A stretch of 64,000 nucleotides of DNA from Pseudomonas paralcaligenes (GTDB lineage Bacteria; Pseudomonadota; Gammaproteobacteria; Pseudomonadales; Pseudomonadaceae): positions 372,001 through 436,000 of the forward strand of contig NZ_BPFX01000004.1 of NCBI RefSeq assembly GCF_019655855.1, written 5' to 3'. Numbering within the stretch: position 1 is the stretch's first letter; the number at the start of each line of letters is the position of its first letter. Of this stretch, positions 55,217 through 64,000 are shown one piece after another. Below the pieces are notes generated by a model. The model was given only the letters and a program-made list of their open reading frames with translations, did not search any database and was not told the origin of the DNA. Made by a program: the position numbers and the translations under genes.

Positions 55217-57751
55217 TCAGAACTTGCTACGGATGGTGAGTGCGAAGTTACGTGGTTCTCCATAGAAGTTGCCGGCATCGGTATTGCCGACGGTCTGGTA
55301 GTAGCGCTTATCGAAGAGATTGTTGGCATTGAAGGTGGCCGACCAATGTTCATCGATCTTGTAGTCCACGCTGCCGCTCCAGATCGTATAGCCCGCCTGG
55401 ATGAACTTGAATTCCTGTTCATCACCATCGAAACGCCCGGATGCAGGGTTGTACGCGTAGGTAGTGCCGCTAACGAAGTTCGAGCTCTGAGCAATGGCGC
55501 CACCACCGACTTTCCAGTCGTGCAAGCGCCCGGGCAACTGATAGGTGGTCCATAGCTTGAACAGGTGTTTGGGGGTGATGTTGCGATAGTTGGAGGTGCT
55601 GGAGTCCTTGTCACGGCTGTGATTGTAGGTATAGCCGGCAATCAGCTGCCAACCTGGCGCCAGTTCGCCGCTGACCTCGGCATCGATACCCTGGCTGACT
55701 GTCTCGCCCTGGTTGATGTAGCAGCACAGGTAGCCTTTGTAGCGGTTGTACTCGACAGGGCCATCCGCAACCGCGACGTTTTCTTGCACAGCGCGATAAA
55801 TGGCGACAGAGGTGTTCAGGCGGCTATCGAAGAACTCGCCTTTGAGACCGATCTCGTAGTTCTTCGATTCGACCGGGGCGAGCGTGCCATTGTCACGGGT
55901 GCGTTGCTGATACTGGGGGCGGAAGGTCTCGGCATAGCTGGTGTAGGCCGTCCAGTTCTCGTTGATGTTGTAGGTCAGGCCGGCATAGGGTGTGAATACA
56001 CCCGTATCCTCCAGCTCGCGCAGCCCCAGTTCGCCGTTCGGGCTGCCATCAGGTTTCTTGAACGGGCTGTTGCTTTCATACGAGTAGTTCGACAGGCGTC
56101 CGCCAATGGACAGCTGCAGCGAGTCGGTCAGGCTCAAACGCGTCATCGCGAACATCGACCGCTTCTTGGTGATGTGGTAGTCGTCCTTGGTCGGGTAGAA
56201 ACTGGTATCGGTCGGTAGTCGCGGATCGAAGACATTGACCGGCGTGCCGTTCGCAGTCGTCGTGAACTGCTCCGTCCAGGAATTACCCTTCTGGTAGTCG
56301 GCACCGAAAACGACGTCATGCTGCAAGTCGAACAAAGTGAAACCGCCCTTGACGGTGGCACTGTAGCCCGTGCGATCCATGCCGGTCTTGGCCGGGAAGG
56401 CCCAGAAGGTATGTCCGCTGTTGTCTGAGGGGTCGACCGCGCCGATGGTATAGGCACCCATCGCATCGCGATCCATCTCCATGCGCATGGCATCCAGTGT
56501 GATGCCCCAGTCGTCGGTGAAATTGTGCTGCAGTTTGAGGAAACCTTGCTTGGTGGTTTCGTGGGTGTGGTTCCAGTCGGTAGTCAGAGAGGTTTTACGC
56601 GACAACTTCAGATCTGCACCGTCGGCATAACGGGGCAGGCCAGCAAAGTTACTCACCCCATCCTGTTCCTGGTAGCTACCTCCGACGGTCAGCAGGGTGT
56701 CGGGTGTGACATCGAATTCCATGGAGCCATAGAGGATCTTGGTTTTCATGTTGCCGGGGCTATAGAAGAACTTGCGATCCTGGTAGGCGGCGCCCAGCCG
56801 TCCCCGGACATTGCCGGACTCGGTCAGCGAACCGGTCGCGTCCAGTTCGGAACGGTAGTTGTCCCAGCTTCCCGCTGACGTGGAGAAGGTCAGCTGGTTG
56901 TGATCAAGCGCGCGCTTGCGCACCAGGTTGATGGTGCCCCCCGGATCACCCGAACCCGAGTACAGGCCATCGACACCGCGCAGGAATTCCACATGGTCGA
57001 ACTGCACCATGTCCAGTTGGCTGACCGAACCGAAGCCCACCATGACGGTGTCCATCGGCGCGCCGCCGTCGATCTGGATGTTGTTGACCTGGAAGCCACG
57101 CGAATAGAAGTTGCTGTCGTTACCCAATGACGAACCTGCGGTTTGTGTGGCGCGGGAATGGGTAACACCGGTCGTCCTGTCCATTACATCAGTCAGGCTG
57201 GTGAGGTTTTGATCTTCGATGCGCTGCCGCGTCATCACCGAGACCGAGTGCGGCACCTCACGCAGTGACTTGGCTACCTTGCTTCCTACGGTTACCGAGC
57301 CTGTAGTGTACGAACCGGTACCCTCGGTAGTAGCGCCCAGTTGCGTGCCAGTCACGGTAGTCGCCCCCAGTTCCAACGCACCAGCGCTGTCCACGGCCAC
57401 CTCCAGCGCATAGTTGCCGCCGGCATTGAGCGCGCGCAGGCCAGTACCGGCCAGCAAGCGGGACAGGCCCTCGTTAACTGAATAGCTGCCATTGAGCCCA
57501 GGGCTGTGCTTGCCGGCGGTGAGCTGGGCGTCCACCGAGAGCAGGATGCCGGCCTCGCTGGCGAAGCGGTTCAGCGCCTGGTCCAGGTTGCCGGCGGGAA
57601 TGGCGTAGGCGCGCGCCTGCTCGCTGGCGGCCGGCTGGGCCTGGGCGACGGGCAGGAACGGCAGCGCACCGGCGGCCAGCAGGCCGGCGAACAGGGCGTG
57701 GCGAACCGAGCGGGTCAGCGGGGTACGGCGGAAAGAGCTTGCCTGCGGCAT
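55217..57751 (-). CDS. TonB-dependent siderophore receptor with STN domain (module 4)
   Basis: This 844-residue receptor has a signal peptide (ALFAGLLAAGALPFLPVAQAQ). An STN domain (RAYAIPAGNLDQALNRFASEAG), the plug (REVPHSVSVMTRQRIEDQ, VEFLRGVDGLYSGSGDPGGTINLVRKRA) and a barrel ending NFALTIRSKF follow. It is more diverged from receptors 1-3, and by eye its DNA is less GC-rich. A CC pair (GYLCCYINQG) sits in a late extracellular loop. It is a FoxA/FpvA-like iron-siderophore receptor; the ligand is unknown. The ATG at 57751 gives the proper signal peptide. Confidence 0.93.
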   Translation of the reverse strand: MPQASSFRRTPLTRSVRHALFAGLLAAGALPFLPVAQAQPAASEQARAYAIPAGNLDQALNRFASEAGILLSVDAQLTAGKHSPGLNGSYSVNEGLSRLLAGTGLRALNAGGNYALEVAVDSAGALELGATTVTGTQLGATTEGTGSYTTGSVTVGSKVAKSLREVPHSVSVMTRQRIEDQNLTSLTDVMDRTTGVTHSRATQTAGSSLGNDSNFYSRGFQVNNIQIDGGAPMDTVMVGFGSVSQLDMVQFDHVEFLRGVDGLYSGSGDPGGTINLVRKRALDHNQLTFSTSAGSWDNYRSELDATGSLTESGNVRGRLGAAYQDRKFFYSPGNMKTKILYGSMEFDVTPDTLLTVGGSYQEQDGVSNFAGLPRYADGADLKLSRKTSLTTDWNHTHETTKQGFLKLQHNFTDDWGITLDAMRMEMDRDAMGAYTIGAVDPSDNSGHTFWAFPAKTGMDRTGYSATVKGGFTLFDLQHDVVFGADYQKGNSWTEQFTTTANGTPVNVFDPRLPTDTSFYPTKDDYHITKKRSMFAMTRLSLTDSLQLSIGGRLSNYSYESNSPFKKPDGSPNGELGLRELEDTGVFTPYAGLTYNINENWTAYTSYAETFRPQYQQRTRDNGTLAPVESKNYEIGLKGEFFDSRLNTSVAIYRAVQENVAVADGPVEYNRYKGYLCCYINQGETVSQGIDAEVSGELAPGWQLIAGYTYNHSRDKDSSTSNYRNITPKHLFKLWTTYQLPGRLHDWKVGGGAIAQSSNFVSGTTYAYNPASGRFDGDEQEFKFIQAGYTIWSGSVDYKIDEHWSATFNANNLFDKRYYQTVGNTDAGNFYGEPRNFALTIRSKF

Positions 57752-57830
57752 TCTGGGACGTCCTCTTGAGAATGCGTTCTGAGTGAGTTCAAGAGGTATC
57801 CCGAGCGAGCCGGCAAAACCGACAAGGCTT

Positions 57831-57844
57831 CGCCAAAAATTTTC
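57831..57844 (-). promoter_or_regulatory. AAAATTTT motif upstream of the module 4 receptor
   Basis: The minus strand reads GAAAATTTTTGGCG, matching the upstream half of the module 2 and 3 motif pairs. The downstream half is less well conserved (GCCGGCTC nearby). It is a candidate ECF promoter element. Confidence 0.3.
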
Positions 57845-57926
57845 ACGACGCATTCGCAGCCGCTGCGCTGCCTGCCCGTAGGATGCGCCGGGCGCACCGA
57901 TTGGCCGATGGTGCGCACGGCGCACC

Positions 57927-58883
57927 CTATGCCGGGCCGACCGTCACCCAGTAGCGGGTCAGGCTGTGCACCTTGACCGGCAGCGACTGCTGCAGCGCCA
58001 TCAGCACGCGGTCGGTGTCGGCCAGGGGGAACACGCCGGTCAGCGGCAGCTCGGCCACCGCCGGGTCGCAGCGCAGCACACCCGGGCGATGGCGGGACAG
58101 CTCGGCGAGGAAGCGGCCGAGCGGCATGCGTTCGGCCACCAGGCGACCCTCCCGCCAGGCGATGGCGTTGGGGTCGGCGGGCCCGGCCACCTCCAGGCGC
58201 TCGGCGGAGAACCAACGGCGCTGGCCGGCCTGCAGGCGCGAGGCGGGGAGCAGGCGCGGGCGCAGCTCCAGTTCGCCCTCGTACAGCTCCACGCGGCTGC
58301 CACCATCGACTTCATAGACCGAGAAGCGCGTCCCCAGCGCCTGGATCTCGCCGGCCGGGGTCTCCACGATCAGCGGGCGGCGGGCCGGGTCGTGGCCGCT
58401 GTCGAGCAGCAGCTCGCCGGCGAGCAGGCGGATGCGCCGTTCGCTGTCGCTGAAGCGGATGTCCACGGTGCTGCCGCTGTTCAGGTCGAGCCGGCTGCCG
58501 TCCGGCAGGGTGCGCTGCAGGCGCTCGCCGGTGCCGCTGCGCAGGTCGGCCATGGCTTCGCGCCAGGGCAGCCGCGACTGGGCCAGGTAGCCGCCGCCAC
58601 CCGCCATCAGCAGCAGGCCGAGCAGCTTGAGCGCCTGGCGCCGGCGCGCGTCGGGCAGGTCGCGCAGTACGGTGCGGGCGGTGTCGGCCGGCACCGCGGC
58701 CAGGGTGCCCTGCAAGCGCTCCAGGCGCTGCCAGGCGCGGCGATGCTCGGGGTCGGCGGCCTGCCACTCGGCGAAGCGCCGACGCTGCTCGTCGTCCAGC
58801 GGCTCGCCCCAGTGCAGCATCAGCCAGTGGCTGGCCTGTTCGACGATGGCTAGCGCGATGGGCGCGTCGGCGGCGGGCTTCAT
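57927..58883 (-). CDS. FecR-type anti-sigma/sigma regulator (module 4)
   Basis: This 318-residue protein has a DUF4880 N-terminus (ASHWLMLHWGEPLDDEQRRRFAEWQAADPEHRRAWQRLE) and a membrane helix (ALKLLGLLLMAGGGGYLAQ). A FecR domain (SGTGERLQRTLPDGSRLDLNSGS) and C-terminal LTRYWVTVGPA follow. The start at 58883 overlaps the sigma stop by 4 bases. It couples the module 4 receptor to its sigma factor. About 175 bases separate it from the receptor gene, including an AAAATTTT motif at 57831-57844. Confidence 0.93.
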   Translation of the reverse strand: MKPAADAPIALAIVEQASHWLMLHWGEPLDDEQRRRFAEWQAADPEHRRAWQRLERLQGTLAAVPADTARTVLRDLPDARRRQALKLLGLLLMAGGGGYLAQSRLPWREAMADLRSGTGERLQRTLPDGSRLDLNSGSTVDIRFSDSERRIRLLAGELLLDSGHDPARRPLIVETPAGEIQALGTRFSVYEVDGGSRVELYEGELELRPRLLPASRLQAGQRRWFSAERLEVAGPADPNAIAWREGRLVAERMPLGRFLAELSRHRPGVLRCDPAVAELPLTGVFPLADTDRVLMALQQSLPVKVHSLTRYWVTVGPA

Positions 58884-59398
58884 TCGGCGTACAGCACTTG
58901 GTAGCAGGCGGCGATGGCGCGCAGCATGTACTTCTGCACCGAGCTGACGCTGACCTGCAAGCGCTCGGCGATCTGCGCGTAGGTCAGCCCCTCGAACTGG
59001 GACAGCAGGAAGGCTTCGCGCGCCTTGCCCGGCATGCTGTCGAGCATGGCGTCTATCTGCATCAGGGTTTCGATGACCATGGCGCGGGTCTCCAGCGAAG
59101 GCGTTTCCAGCTCGGGCAGGGCGGCGAGGCTGTCGAGATAGGCCTGCTCGATGCGCTGGCGGCGCCACTGGTCGATGACCAGGTTCCTGGCGATCTGCAC
59201 CAGGTAGCGGCGCCCCTCGCCCAGCTCGGGCAGGCGGCGGGTCACCAGCAGGCGCAGGAAGGTGTCCTGGGCCAGGTCGGCGGCCCGCTCGCGATCCCCC
59301 AGCCGCCGGCGCAGCCAGCCGTTCAGCCAGCCATGGTGGTCGCGATAGAGGCCATGCAGGTCATCGTGCAGCGATGAGGGGGGCGGAGCGCTGGACAC
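58880..59398 (-). CDS. ECF sigma factor, FecI-type (module 4)
   Basis: This 172-residue protein has region 2 (LYRDHHGWLNGWLRRRLGDRERAADLAQDTFLRLLVTRR, RRQRIEQAYLDSL) and region 4 (MPGKAREAFLLSQFEGLTYAQIAERLQVSVSSVQKYMLRAI). It starts with a GTG at 59398, preceded by GGGAG six to seven bases upstream; the longer frame runs through the Fur-like box and is not coding. It is expected to be iron-repressed and to transcribe the receptor at 55217-57751. Confidence 0.92.
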   Translation of the reverse strand: MSSAPPPSSLHDDLHGLYRDHHGWLNGWLRRRLGDRERAADLAQDTFLRLLVTRRLPELGEGRRYLVQIARNLVIDQWRRQRIEQAYLDSLAALPELETPSLETRAMVIETLMQIDAMLDSMPGKAREAFLLSQFEGLTYAQIAERLQVSVSSVQKYMLRAIAACYQVLYAE

Positions 59399-59426
59399 CC
59401 GGATCTCCCAGCCTTGCTTGATTGCG

Positions 59427-59450
59427 GATAAGAATTGATCGCAATTGTAG
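59427..59450. promoter_or_regulatory. Fur-box-like element upstream of fecI module 4
   Basis: The core AAGAATTGATCGCAATTGTA lies about 30 bases ahead of the GTG start. The inner arms AATTG/CAATT form a perfect dyad around ATCG. Confidence 0.65.
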
Positions 59451-59581
59451 GGAGACGGACGCGCTTTGGGAACAGGCGCGAGGAGTGGCGGAACCTGTAA
59501 ATTCGGTAAATCTTTTGCCGTTTCCGCCGGAGTCGTCCGTCTTGGTAGTTGAGAGATGGAAATGCGGTAGGTGCTCAGCAA

Positions 59582-59648
59582 GTAGGGCGGGTACAACCCG
59601 CGAGCTTGGCCAGGGGTGTGGTGCTCGCGCGGGTTTCACCCGCCCTAC
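59582..59648. repeat. Palindromic intergenic repeat (REPIN-like)
   Basis: The left arm (59582-59605) begins GTAGGGCGGGTACAACCCGC and the right arm (59623-59648) ends GTTTCACCCGCCCTAC. They pair almost completely around a 17-base loop. The right end touches the first CRISPR-like repeat. Confidence 0.8.
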
Positions 59649-59794
59649 GGACTGCCGTGTAGGCAGCTCAGAAAGTTCTATTCCGACTACGTTCCAGCTG
59701 GGTTTCCTTCACTGCCGTATAGGCAGCTCAGAAACTTGAATCCCCCGCGGGTGATTGAGCCGGGCGCTTCACTGCCGTATAGGCAGCCCTTGAC
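59647..59794 (+). CRISPR. Orphan type I-F-like mini CRISPR array, three repeats and two spacers
   Basis: Three 28-base repeats lie at 59647-59674, 59707-59734 and 59767-59794, separated by two unrelated 32-base spacers (59675-59706, 59735-59766). The period is exactly 60. The shared core is ACTGCCGTATAGGCAGC (GTGTAGG in the first copy), with CTCAGAAA after it in copies one and two, very close to the subtype I-F repeat I recall, which has CTAAGAAA. Copy one is altered in its first five bases and copy three in its last eight, the usual decay of a terminal repeat. No cas genes are in the window. Confidence 0.85.
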
Positions 59795-59814
59795 CCTTAG
59801 TGACCACCTCCCTC

Positions 59815-61182
59815 CTACCGCCAGCCACCGCCCAAGGCCCGGGCCAGGGCCACGCCGGTCTGTAGGCGGGCCAGGCGGAGTTGGGCGCTCTGGTCTTCGG
59901 CGGCGTAGAGGGTGCGCTGGGCGTCGAGGAGGTTGAGCAGGTCGTCGGCACCGGCGCGGTAGCGTTGTTCGGCCAGGCGCAGGGCGCGTTCGGCCTGGGC
60001 CTGGACTTCCTGCTGGGCCTGCCACTGGGCGTCGACGCCGGCGCCGGCGTTGAGCGCCACCTGCACGTCGGCGAAGGCCTCGACGATGCTCTTGCGGTAG
60101 TCGGCCAGCAGTTCCTCGCGGCGCGCGGCGCTGCGGTCGCGTTCGGCGGCCAGGGCGCCGCCGTCGAAGATCGGCGCGGCCAGGGCGGCGGCCAGGGAGT
60201 ACACCGGGTCGGCGAAGAGCCGGCTCAGGCGGTTGGCCGAGCCGCTGGCGCCCGCCGATAGGTTCAGCCGTGGCAGCAGCGCGGCCCGCGCCGCGCGCAG
60301 GTCGGCGTCGGCGGCGCTCAGGCGGGCTTCGGCGCGGGCCAGGTCCGGGCGGCGCAGCAGCAGTTCGCTGGGCAGGCCGCCGTCCAGCGTCGGCACGTCC
60401 AGGCTGGCCAGGGCGCTGCGGGCCTGTTCCGCCGGTTCGCCCTGGCCGAGCAGCACGGCCAGCTGGCTGCGCACGTCGTCCACCTGCTGGCGCAGTTCCT
60501 CGCGAATCCGCCGCTGCTCGGCGACCAGGCCGCGCTGCTGGGCCAGTTCCAGCGGCGTGGCGGCGCCGGCCGCCTGGCGGGCTTCCACGGTGGCCAGCAC
60601 CCGCTCGGCGTTGGCCAGGTTGAGCCCGGCCAGGCGCAGGCGTTCGCCCAGGGCGATCTGGCGCAGCCAGGCGTCGGCGACGCTGGCGGTGAGGGTCAGG
60701 CGCAGGGCATCGCGGTCGAAGCGGCTGGCGGCTAGTTCGGCCAGCGCGGCGTCGTGGTCGGCGGCCAGGCGCCCCCACAGGTCGACTTCGTAGCTGGCGG
60801 CCAGGCCGCCGCTGTACCGGGTGCCCACAGTCTCCGCGTCGCCGCCGAGGCGTCCTTCGCGGTTGGCGCCGAGAGTGCCGTCCAGCCTCGGCAGCAGGGG
60901 CGCGCCGGCGGCGCGGGCGGAGGCCTCGGCCTGGCGCAGGCGGGCGGCGGCGGCGGCCAGGTCGTGGTTGCCGGCCAGGGCCTGTTCGATCAGGGCGTCC
61001 AGCTCGGCGCTGGCGAAGCCGCGCCACCAGTCCTGGTTCGGCGCCTCGCCGGCGAGCGGGGCGTGGCGCCAGGCCTGCGGCGCCTCGGGCAGGGTGTCCG
61101 CCGCATCTGGCGCGTGGCTGCAAGCGGCGAGCAGGAGGATCAGCGGAAGCGGCAGGTATCGGGTCATCGGCATCTCATTCAT
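59815..61182 (-). CDS. Outer-membrane efflux lipoprotein (NodT/OprM/OpmQ-like)
   Basis: This 455-residue outer-membrane channel of the RND/ABC tripartite type has a lipobox LILLLAAC close to the N-terminus, two TolC-like repeats, and family motifs such as [42 protein letters not shown] and [13 protein letters not shown]. It forms the exit duct for the adjacent ABC pump. Its start overlaps the pump gene stop by 4 bases; ATGs at 61173 and 61167 are alternatives giving a shorter signal. Grouping with MacA/MacB-like genes recalls OpmQ of PvdRT-OpmQ. Confidence 0.9.
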   Translation of the reverse strand: MNEMPMTRYLPLPLILLLAACSHAPDAADTLPEAPQAWRHAPLAGEAPNQDWWRGFASAELDALIEQALAGNHDLAAAAARLRQAEASARAAGAPLLPRLDGTLGANREGRLGGDAETVGTRYSGGLAASYEVDLWGRLAADHDAALAELAASRFDRDALRLTLTASVADAWLRQIALGERLRLAGLNLANAERVLATVEARQAAGAATPLELAQQRGLVAEQRRIREELRQQVDDVRSQLAVLLGQGEPAEQARSALASLDVPTLDGGLPSELLLRRPDLARAEARLSAADADLRAARAALLPRLNLSAGASGSANRLSRLFADPVYSLAAALAAPIFDGGALAAERDRSAARREELLADYRKSIVEAFADVQVALNAGAGVDAQWQAQQEVQAQAERALRLAEQRYRAGADDLLNLLDAQRTLYAAEDQSAQLRLARLQTGVALARALGGGWR

Positions 61183-63125
61183 TCGCTGGCCAGGGCGGCG
61201 ACCGGGTCGAGGGCGGCGGCGGTCTTCGCCGGCAGGTAGCCGAACAGCAGACCGGTGCCCACCGCGCAGGCGAAGGCCAGCAGCATCGCCGACAGCGAGA
61301 AGATCAGCGGCACGCCGGCCAGCAGCAGGCCGGCGCCGACGACCAGGCCGATCAGCACGCCGGCGCTGCCGCCGACCACGGTGACCAGCACCGCCTCGGT
61401 GAGGAACTGGCGCAGGATGTCGCGCTGGCGCGCGCCGGTGGCCATGCGGATGCCGATCTCGCGGGTGCGTTCGCGCACCGTCATCAGCATCACGTTCATC
61501 ACGCCGATGCCGCCCACCAGCAGGGATACGGCGGCGATCAGGCCGAGCATCAGGGTCATGCTGTCCTGGGTCTTGGCCTCGGCCTGCAGCTTGGCGGCGG
61601 CGTTGCCGATGCCGATGTCGTCACGGCCGTGGCGCGCGCGCATGAGGTCGCGGATGGCCGCCTCGGCGTCCAGCACCCGGCTGGTGGAGACGGCGTCGAT
61701 CACCGAGTAGTCGGGCTTGCCGAAGGCCTGGAACACGCGGATGCGCGCCGAACGGTAGGGGATGAGGACCATTTCGTCGTAGCTTTCGTTGCCGGAGTCG
61801 GCGCCCTTCTCGGCCATCACGCCGATCACTTCGAAGGGCGAATCGGCGATCAGCAGCTGGCGCCCGATCGGGTCGTCGCTGCCGAAGAACTGCTGGCGGG
61901 CCTTGTGTCCGAGCACCACCACCGGGGCCATGGCGCGGTCCTCGGCGTCGCTGAAGAAGCGCCCGGCGGCCACCGCCCAGTGGTGGATGCGCGGCAGCTC
62001 CGCGCTGCCGGCCAGGGTGTAGACGCTACGCGAGACGTTGCCGTGGCGCACGCTCAGCGGGTCGCCGATCACCGGCATGGCGGCGCGCACTTCGGGCAGT
62101 TCGGCGATGGCCTCCAGGTCTTCCACGGTGACCACACCCTCCGGGCCGCCGTCCGCCGGCTGGATGCCGCCGAGGTACATCATGGTGGCACCCATGGAGG
62201 CCATCTGCGCCACGACCCGCTGCTTGGTGCCGAGGCCGATGGACAGCATGACGATCACCGAGGCGACGCCGATGACGATGCCGAGCAGGGTCAGGGCGGT
62301 GCGGAAGCGGTTCAGGCCCATCACCCGCCAGGCCGAGCGGAGCATCTCGCCCAGTTCGCCGAGGAAACTGGCGCCGGCGTCCAGCCCCGCCTGGCTCGGG
62401 TCCGGCGGCGGCAGCGTGGCGCTGGTTTCATGGCTGCCGCTGTCGGCGACGATCTGGCCGTCGCGGATCTCGATCACCCGCCGCGCCTGTTCGGCGACGC
62501 CGCGGTCGTGGGTGATCAGGATGATGGTGTGGCCGGTGTCGGCCAGCTCGCGCAGCAGCGCCATGACCTCGCGGCCGCTGTGGCTGTCGAGGGCGCCGGT
62601 GGGTTCGTCGGCGAGGATGATGCGGCCGCCGTTCATCAGCGCCCGGGCGATCGACACGCGCTGCTGCTGACCGCCGGAGAGCTGGCCGGGGCGGTGCTCC
62701 AGGCGCTCGCCGAGGCCGAGGCGTCCGAGCAGGCTGCTGGCCCTGGCGTAGCGCTCGGCCGGCGGCACGCCGGCGTAGATCGCCGGCACCTCGACGTTCT
62801 CGCGGGCCGATTCGGTGGCGATCAGGTGGTAGCCCTGGAACACGAAGCCGAACGCCTCACGGCGCAGCCAGGCCAGTTCGTCGGTGTTCATCTCGGCCAC
62901 GTCGCGGCCGGAGAAGCGGTAGCGGCCGGCGCTGGGGCGGTCGAGGCAGCCGAGCAGGTTCATCAGGGTGGATTTGCCCGAGCCGCTGGCGCCGACGATG
63001 GCGACGAATTCGCCGGCGTGGATGCGCAGGTCGATGCCGCGCAGCACTTCGACTTCCGGCGCGCCGCCTTCGCCACCGTAGCGGCGGCGGATGCCTTCCA
63101 GTTCGATCAGCGGCGTCGCTACCAC
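61179..63125 (-). CDS. MacB/PvdT-like ABC transporter (ATPase fused to permease)
   Basis: This 648-residue inner-membrane protein has Walker [10 protein letters not shown] (45-53), [15 protein letters not shown] and Walker [16 protein letters not shown] in the N-terminal ATPase. The MacB periplasmic domain lies between helices near 275 and 525, and the FtsX-like end carries [22 protein letters not shown]. It uses a mechanotransmission mechanism to push substrates into the outer-membrane duct. It starts with GTG, overlapping the membrane-fusion gene by 7 bases. PvdT, which exports or recycles pyoverdine, is the closest Pseudomonas precedent I recall. Confidence 0.92.
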   Translation of the reverse strand: MVATPLIELEGIRRRYGGEGGAPEVEVLRGIDLRIHAGEFVAIVGASGSGKSTLMNLLGCLDRPSAGRYRFSGRDVAEMNTDELAWLRREAFGFVFQGYHLIATESARENVEVPAIYAGVPPAERYARASSLLGRLGLGERLEHRPGQLSGGQQQRVSIARALMNGGRIILADEPTGALDSHSGREVMALLRELADTGHTIILITHDRGVAEQARRVIEIRDGQIVADSGSHETSATLPPPDPSQAGLDAGASFLGELGEMLRSAWRVMGLNRFRTALTLLGIVIGVASVIVMLSIGLGTKQRVVAQMASMGATMMYLGGIQPADGGPEGVVTVEDLEAIAELPEVRAAMPVIGDPLSVRHGNVSRSVYTLAGSAELPRIHHWAVAAGRFFSDAEDRAMAPVVVLGHKARQQFFGSDDPIGRQLLIADSPFEVIGVMAEKGADSGNESYDEMVLIPYRSARIRVFQAFGKPDYSVIDAVSTSRVLDAEAAIRDLMRARHGRDDIGIGNAAAKLQAEAKTQDSMTLMLGLIAAVSLLVGGIGVMNVMLMTVRERTREIGIRMATGARQRDILRQFLTEAVLVTVVGGSAGVLIGLVVGAGLLLAGVPLIFSLSAMLLAFACAVGTGLLFGYLPAKTAAALDPVAALASE

Positions 63126-64000
63126 TGGAACCTCGACGGACGCTCGTCGACGCGCTCGCCGGTGATCAGGCGCTCGCCCTCGGCCAGCCCGTCGATCACC
63201 TCGGCGCTCTGCCGGCTGCGCGCGCCGACGTGCACCTCGCGTAGCTGCGCATGGCCGTCGCCGTCGAGCACCCGGGCGGAGAACACGCCGGGCTTGCCGG
63301 GCAGCGGGTCGAGCGCTTCGAGGGGCGCGGTGAGCACGCCGCGGGCGGCGGCGGTGATGAAGGTCACCTGGGCGGTCATCTGCGGCAGCAGCTCGCCGTC
63401 GCCGTTGTCCACGTCGAACAGCACGGTGTACTGCACGGCCTGGGTGGCGCTCGCCGGGGCGCTGTCGCCCGAGGCGGAGACTTCCACCGGCGGCGCCGGC
63501 AGGATCTGGCGGATCTGCCCTTCCCAGCGGCGCTCGTCGCCGCCCAGGGTGGAGAAGTACAGCGGCATGGCCGGCTTCAGGGCGCGGATGTCGGCCTCGG
63601 AGACCTTGACCCAGGCGGTCATCTGGCCGAGGTCGGCGATGCGCATCACGGTGGGGGTCTGGTAGGTGGCGTTGAGGGTCTGGCCCTGTTTCACGTCGAT
63701 GCCCAGCACGGTGCCGTCGATGGGCGCGTACAGGCGGGTGTAGCTGAGCTGCGCCTCGTTGCCGCGCAGGCGGGCCTGGGCTTCGGCGATGCGCGCGCGC
63801 AGCTGCTTCAGCCGCGCCTCGGCCGAGCGCAGGTTGGCAACGGCGGTCTGCACGTCCTCGTCGCGGGTCGCCTCGGCGGCGGCCAGGCGCTGCTGGCGCT
63901 GGTGCTGCTGGCGCGCCAGGTCGAGCTGGGCCTGCTGGTCGGCCAGTTCGGCGCGCAGGCCGTCGAGCGCGGCGCGGTCGGCCTCGACTTCGGCCTGGTG
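63119..64000 (-). CDS. MacA/PvdR-like periplasmic membrane-fusion protein, 5'-truncated by window edge
   Basis: The frame is open from the right edge (64000) to the stop at 63119, 293 residues; the N-terminus lies outside. A long helical hairpin ([26 protein letters not shown]) leads to the lipoyl domain ([35 protein letters not shown]) and beta-barrel domain ([19 protein letters not shown]). It bridges the MacB-like pump to the outer-membrane channel. An in-frame GTG at 63853 is internal and not the real start. Confidence 0.9.
   Translation of the reverse strand, partial: HQAEVEADRAALDGLRAELADQQAQLDLARQQHQRQQRLAAAEATRDEDVQTAVANLRSAEARLKQLRARIAEAQARLRGNEAQLSYTRLYAPIDGTVLGIDVKQGQTLNATYQTPTVMRIADLGQMTAWVKVSEADIRALKPAMPLYFSTLGGDERRWEGQIRQILPAPPVEVSASGDSAPASATQAVQYTVLFDVDNGDGELLPQMTAQVTFITAAARGVLTAPLEALDPLPGKPGVFSARVLDGDGHAQLREVHVGARSRQSAEVIDGLAEGERLITGERVDERPSRFQW

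Overview
The window is about 64 kb of a GC-rich Gammaproteobacterial chromosome, almost certainly a Pseudomonas. The evidence is the divergent trpI/trpBA arrangement, a hexR-type regulator divergent from zwf with a textbook HexR operator, pau/puu-type polyamine catabolism genes, FecI-FecR-TonB receptor cassettes, and the codon usage. From memory of PAO1, hemF and trpBA-trpI lie near the replication origin, so this may be an origin-proximal stretch that has gained accessory blocks. I cannot name the species. No rRNA or tRNA gene was seen.

Layout: (1) 1-705, 3'-truncated hemF. (2) 831-4606, a five-gene divergent set matching the lipid-linked D-arabinofuranose donor pathway (DprE2-like, DprE1-like, GtrA, UbiA-type phosphoribosyltransferase, PAP2-like phosphatase). 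(3) 4656-23589, a surface-polysaccharide locus: APS kinase, glycosyltransferases, a 1182-residue multidomain protein, a Wzm/Wzt ABC exporter, a sulfotransferase-like protein, two tandem paralogous glycosyltransferases, a methyltransferase, two Fe(II)/2OG-type oxygenases, two acyltransferase-3 proteins, a lipoprotein sulfatase and an octaheme cytochrome c. The repeated sulfur theme suggests a sulfated exported glycan. (4) 24132-28174, a FecI-FecR-receptor cassette whose fecR carries an early amber codon. (5) 28233-33046, hexR, zwf, pbpG and a PMT-family mannosyltransferase. (6) 33251-35260, a small GTPase/roadblock operon. (7) 35592-38915, a gamma-glutamyl-polyamine catabolic operon. (8) 39146-42729, LysR/monooxygenase pair, an unknown gene and a diguanylate cyclase. 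(9) 42931-46693, trpA, trpB, trpI and a DUF3060 protein. (10) 46697-59398, three tandem FecI-FecR-receptor cassettes. (11) 59582-59794, a palindromic repeat abutting a small orphan type I-F-like CRISPR array. (12) 59815-64000, a PvdRT-OpmQ/MacAB-type tripartite exporter, cut by the right edge.

How the parts may work together: the arabinose set would make a polyprenyl-phosphate sugar donor, possibly used by the adjacent ABC-exported glycan or by a glycosylation system elsewhere. The four sigma/anti-sigma/receptor cassettes, each with a Fur-like box ahead of the sigma gene, form a dense iron-siderophore sensing block, and the exporter beside them could secrete or recycle a siderophore. All functional calls come from reading motifs and context; no database search was run.
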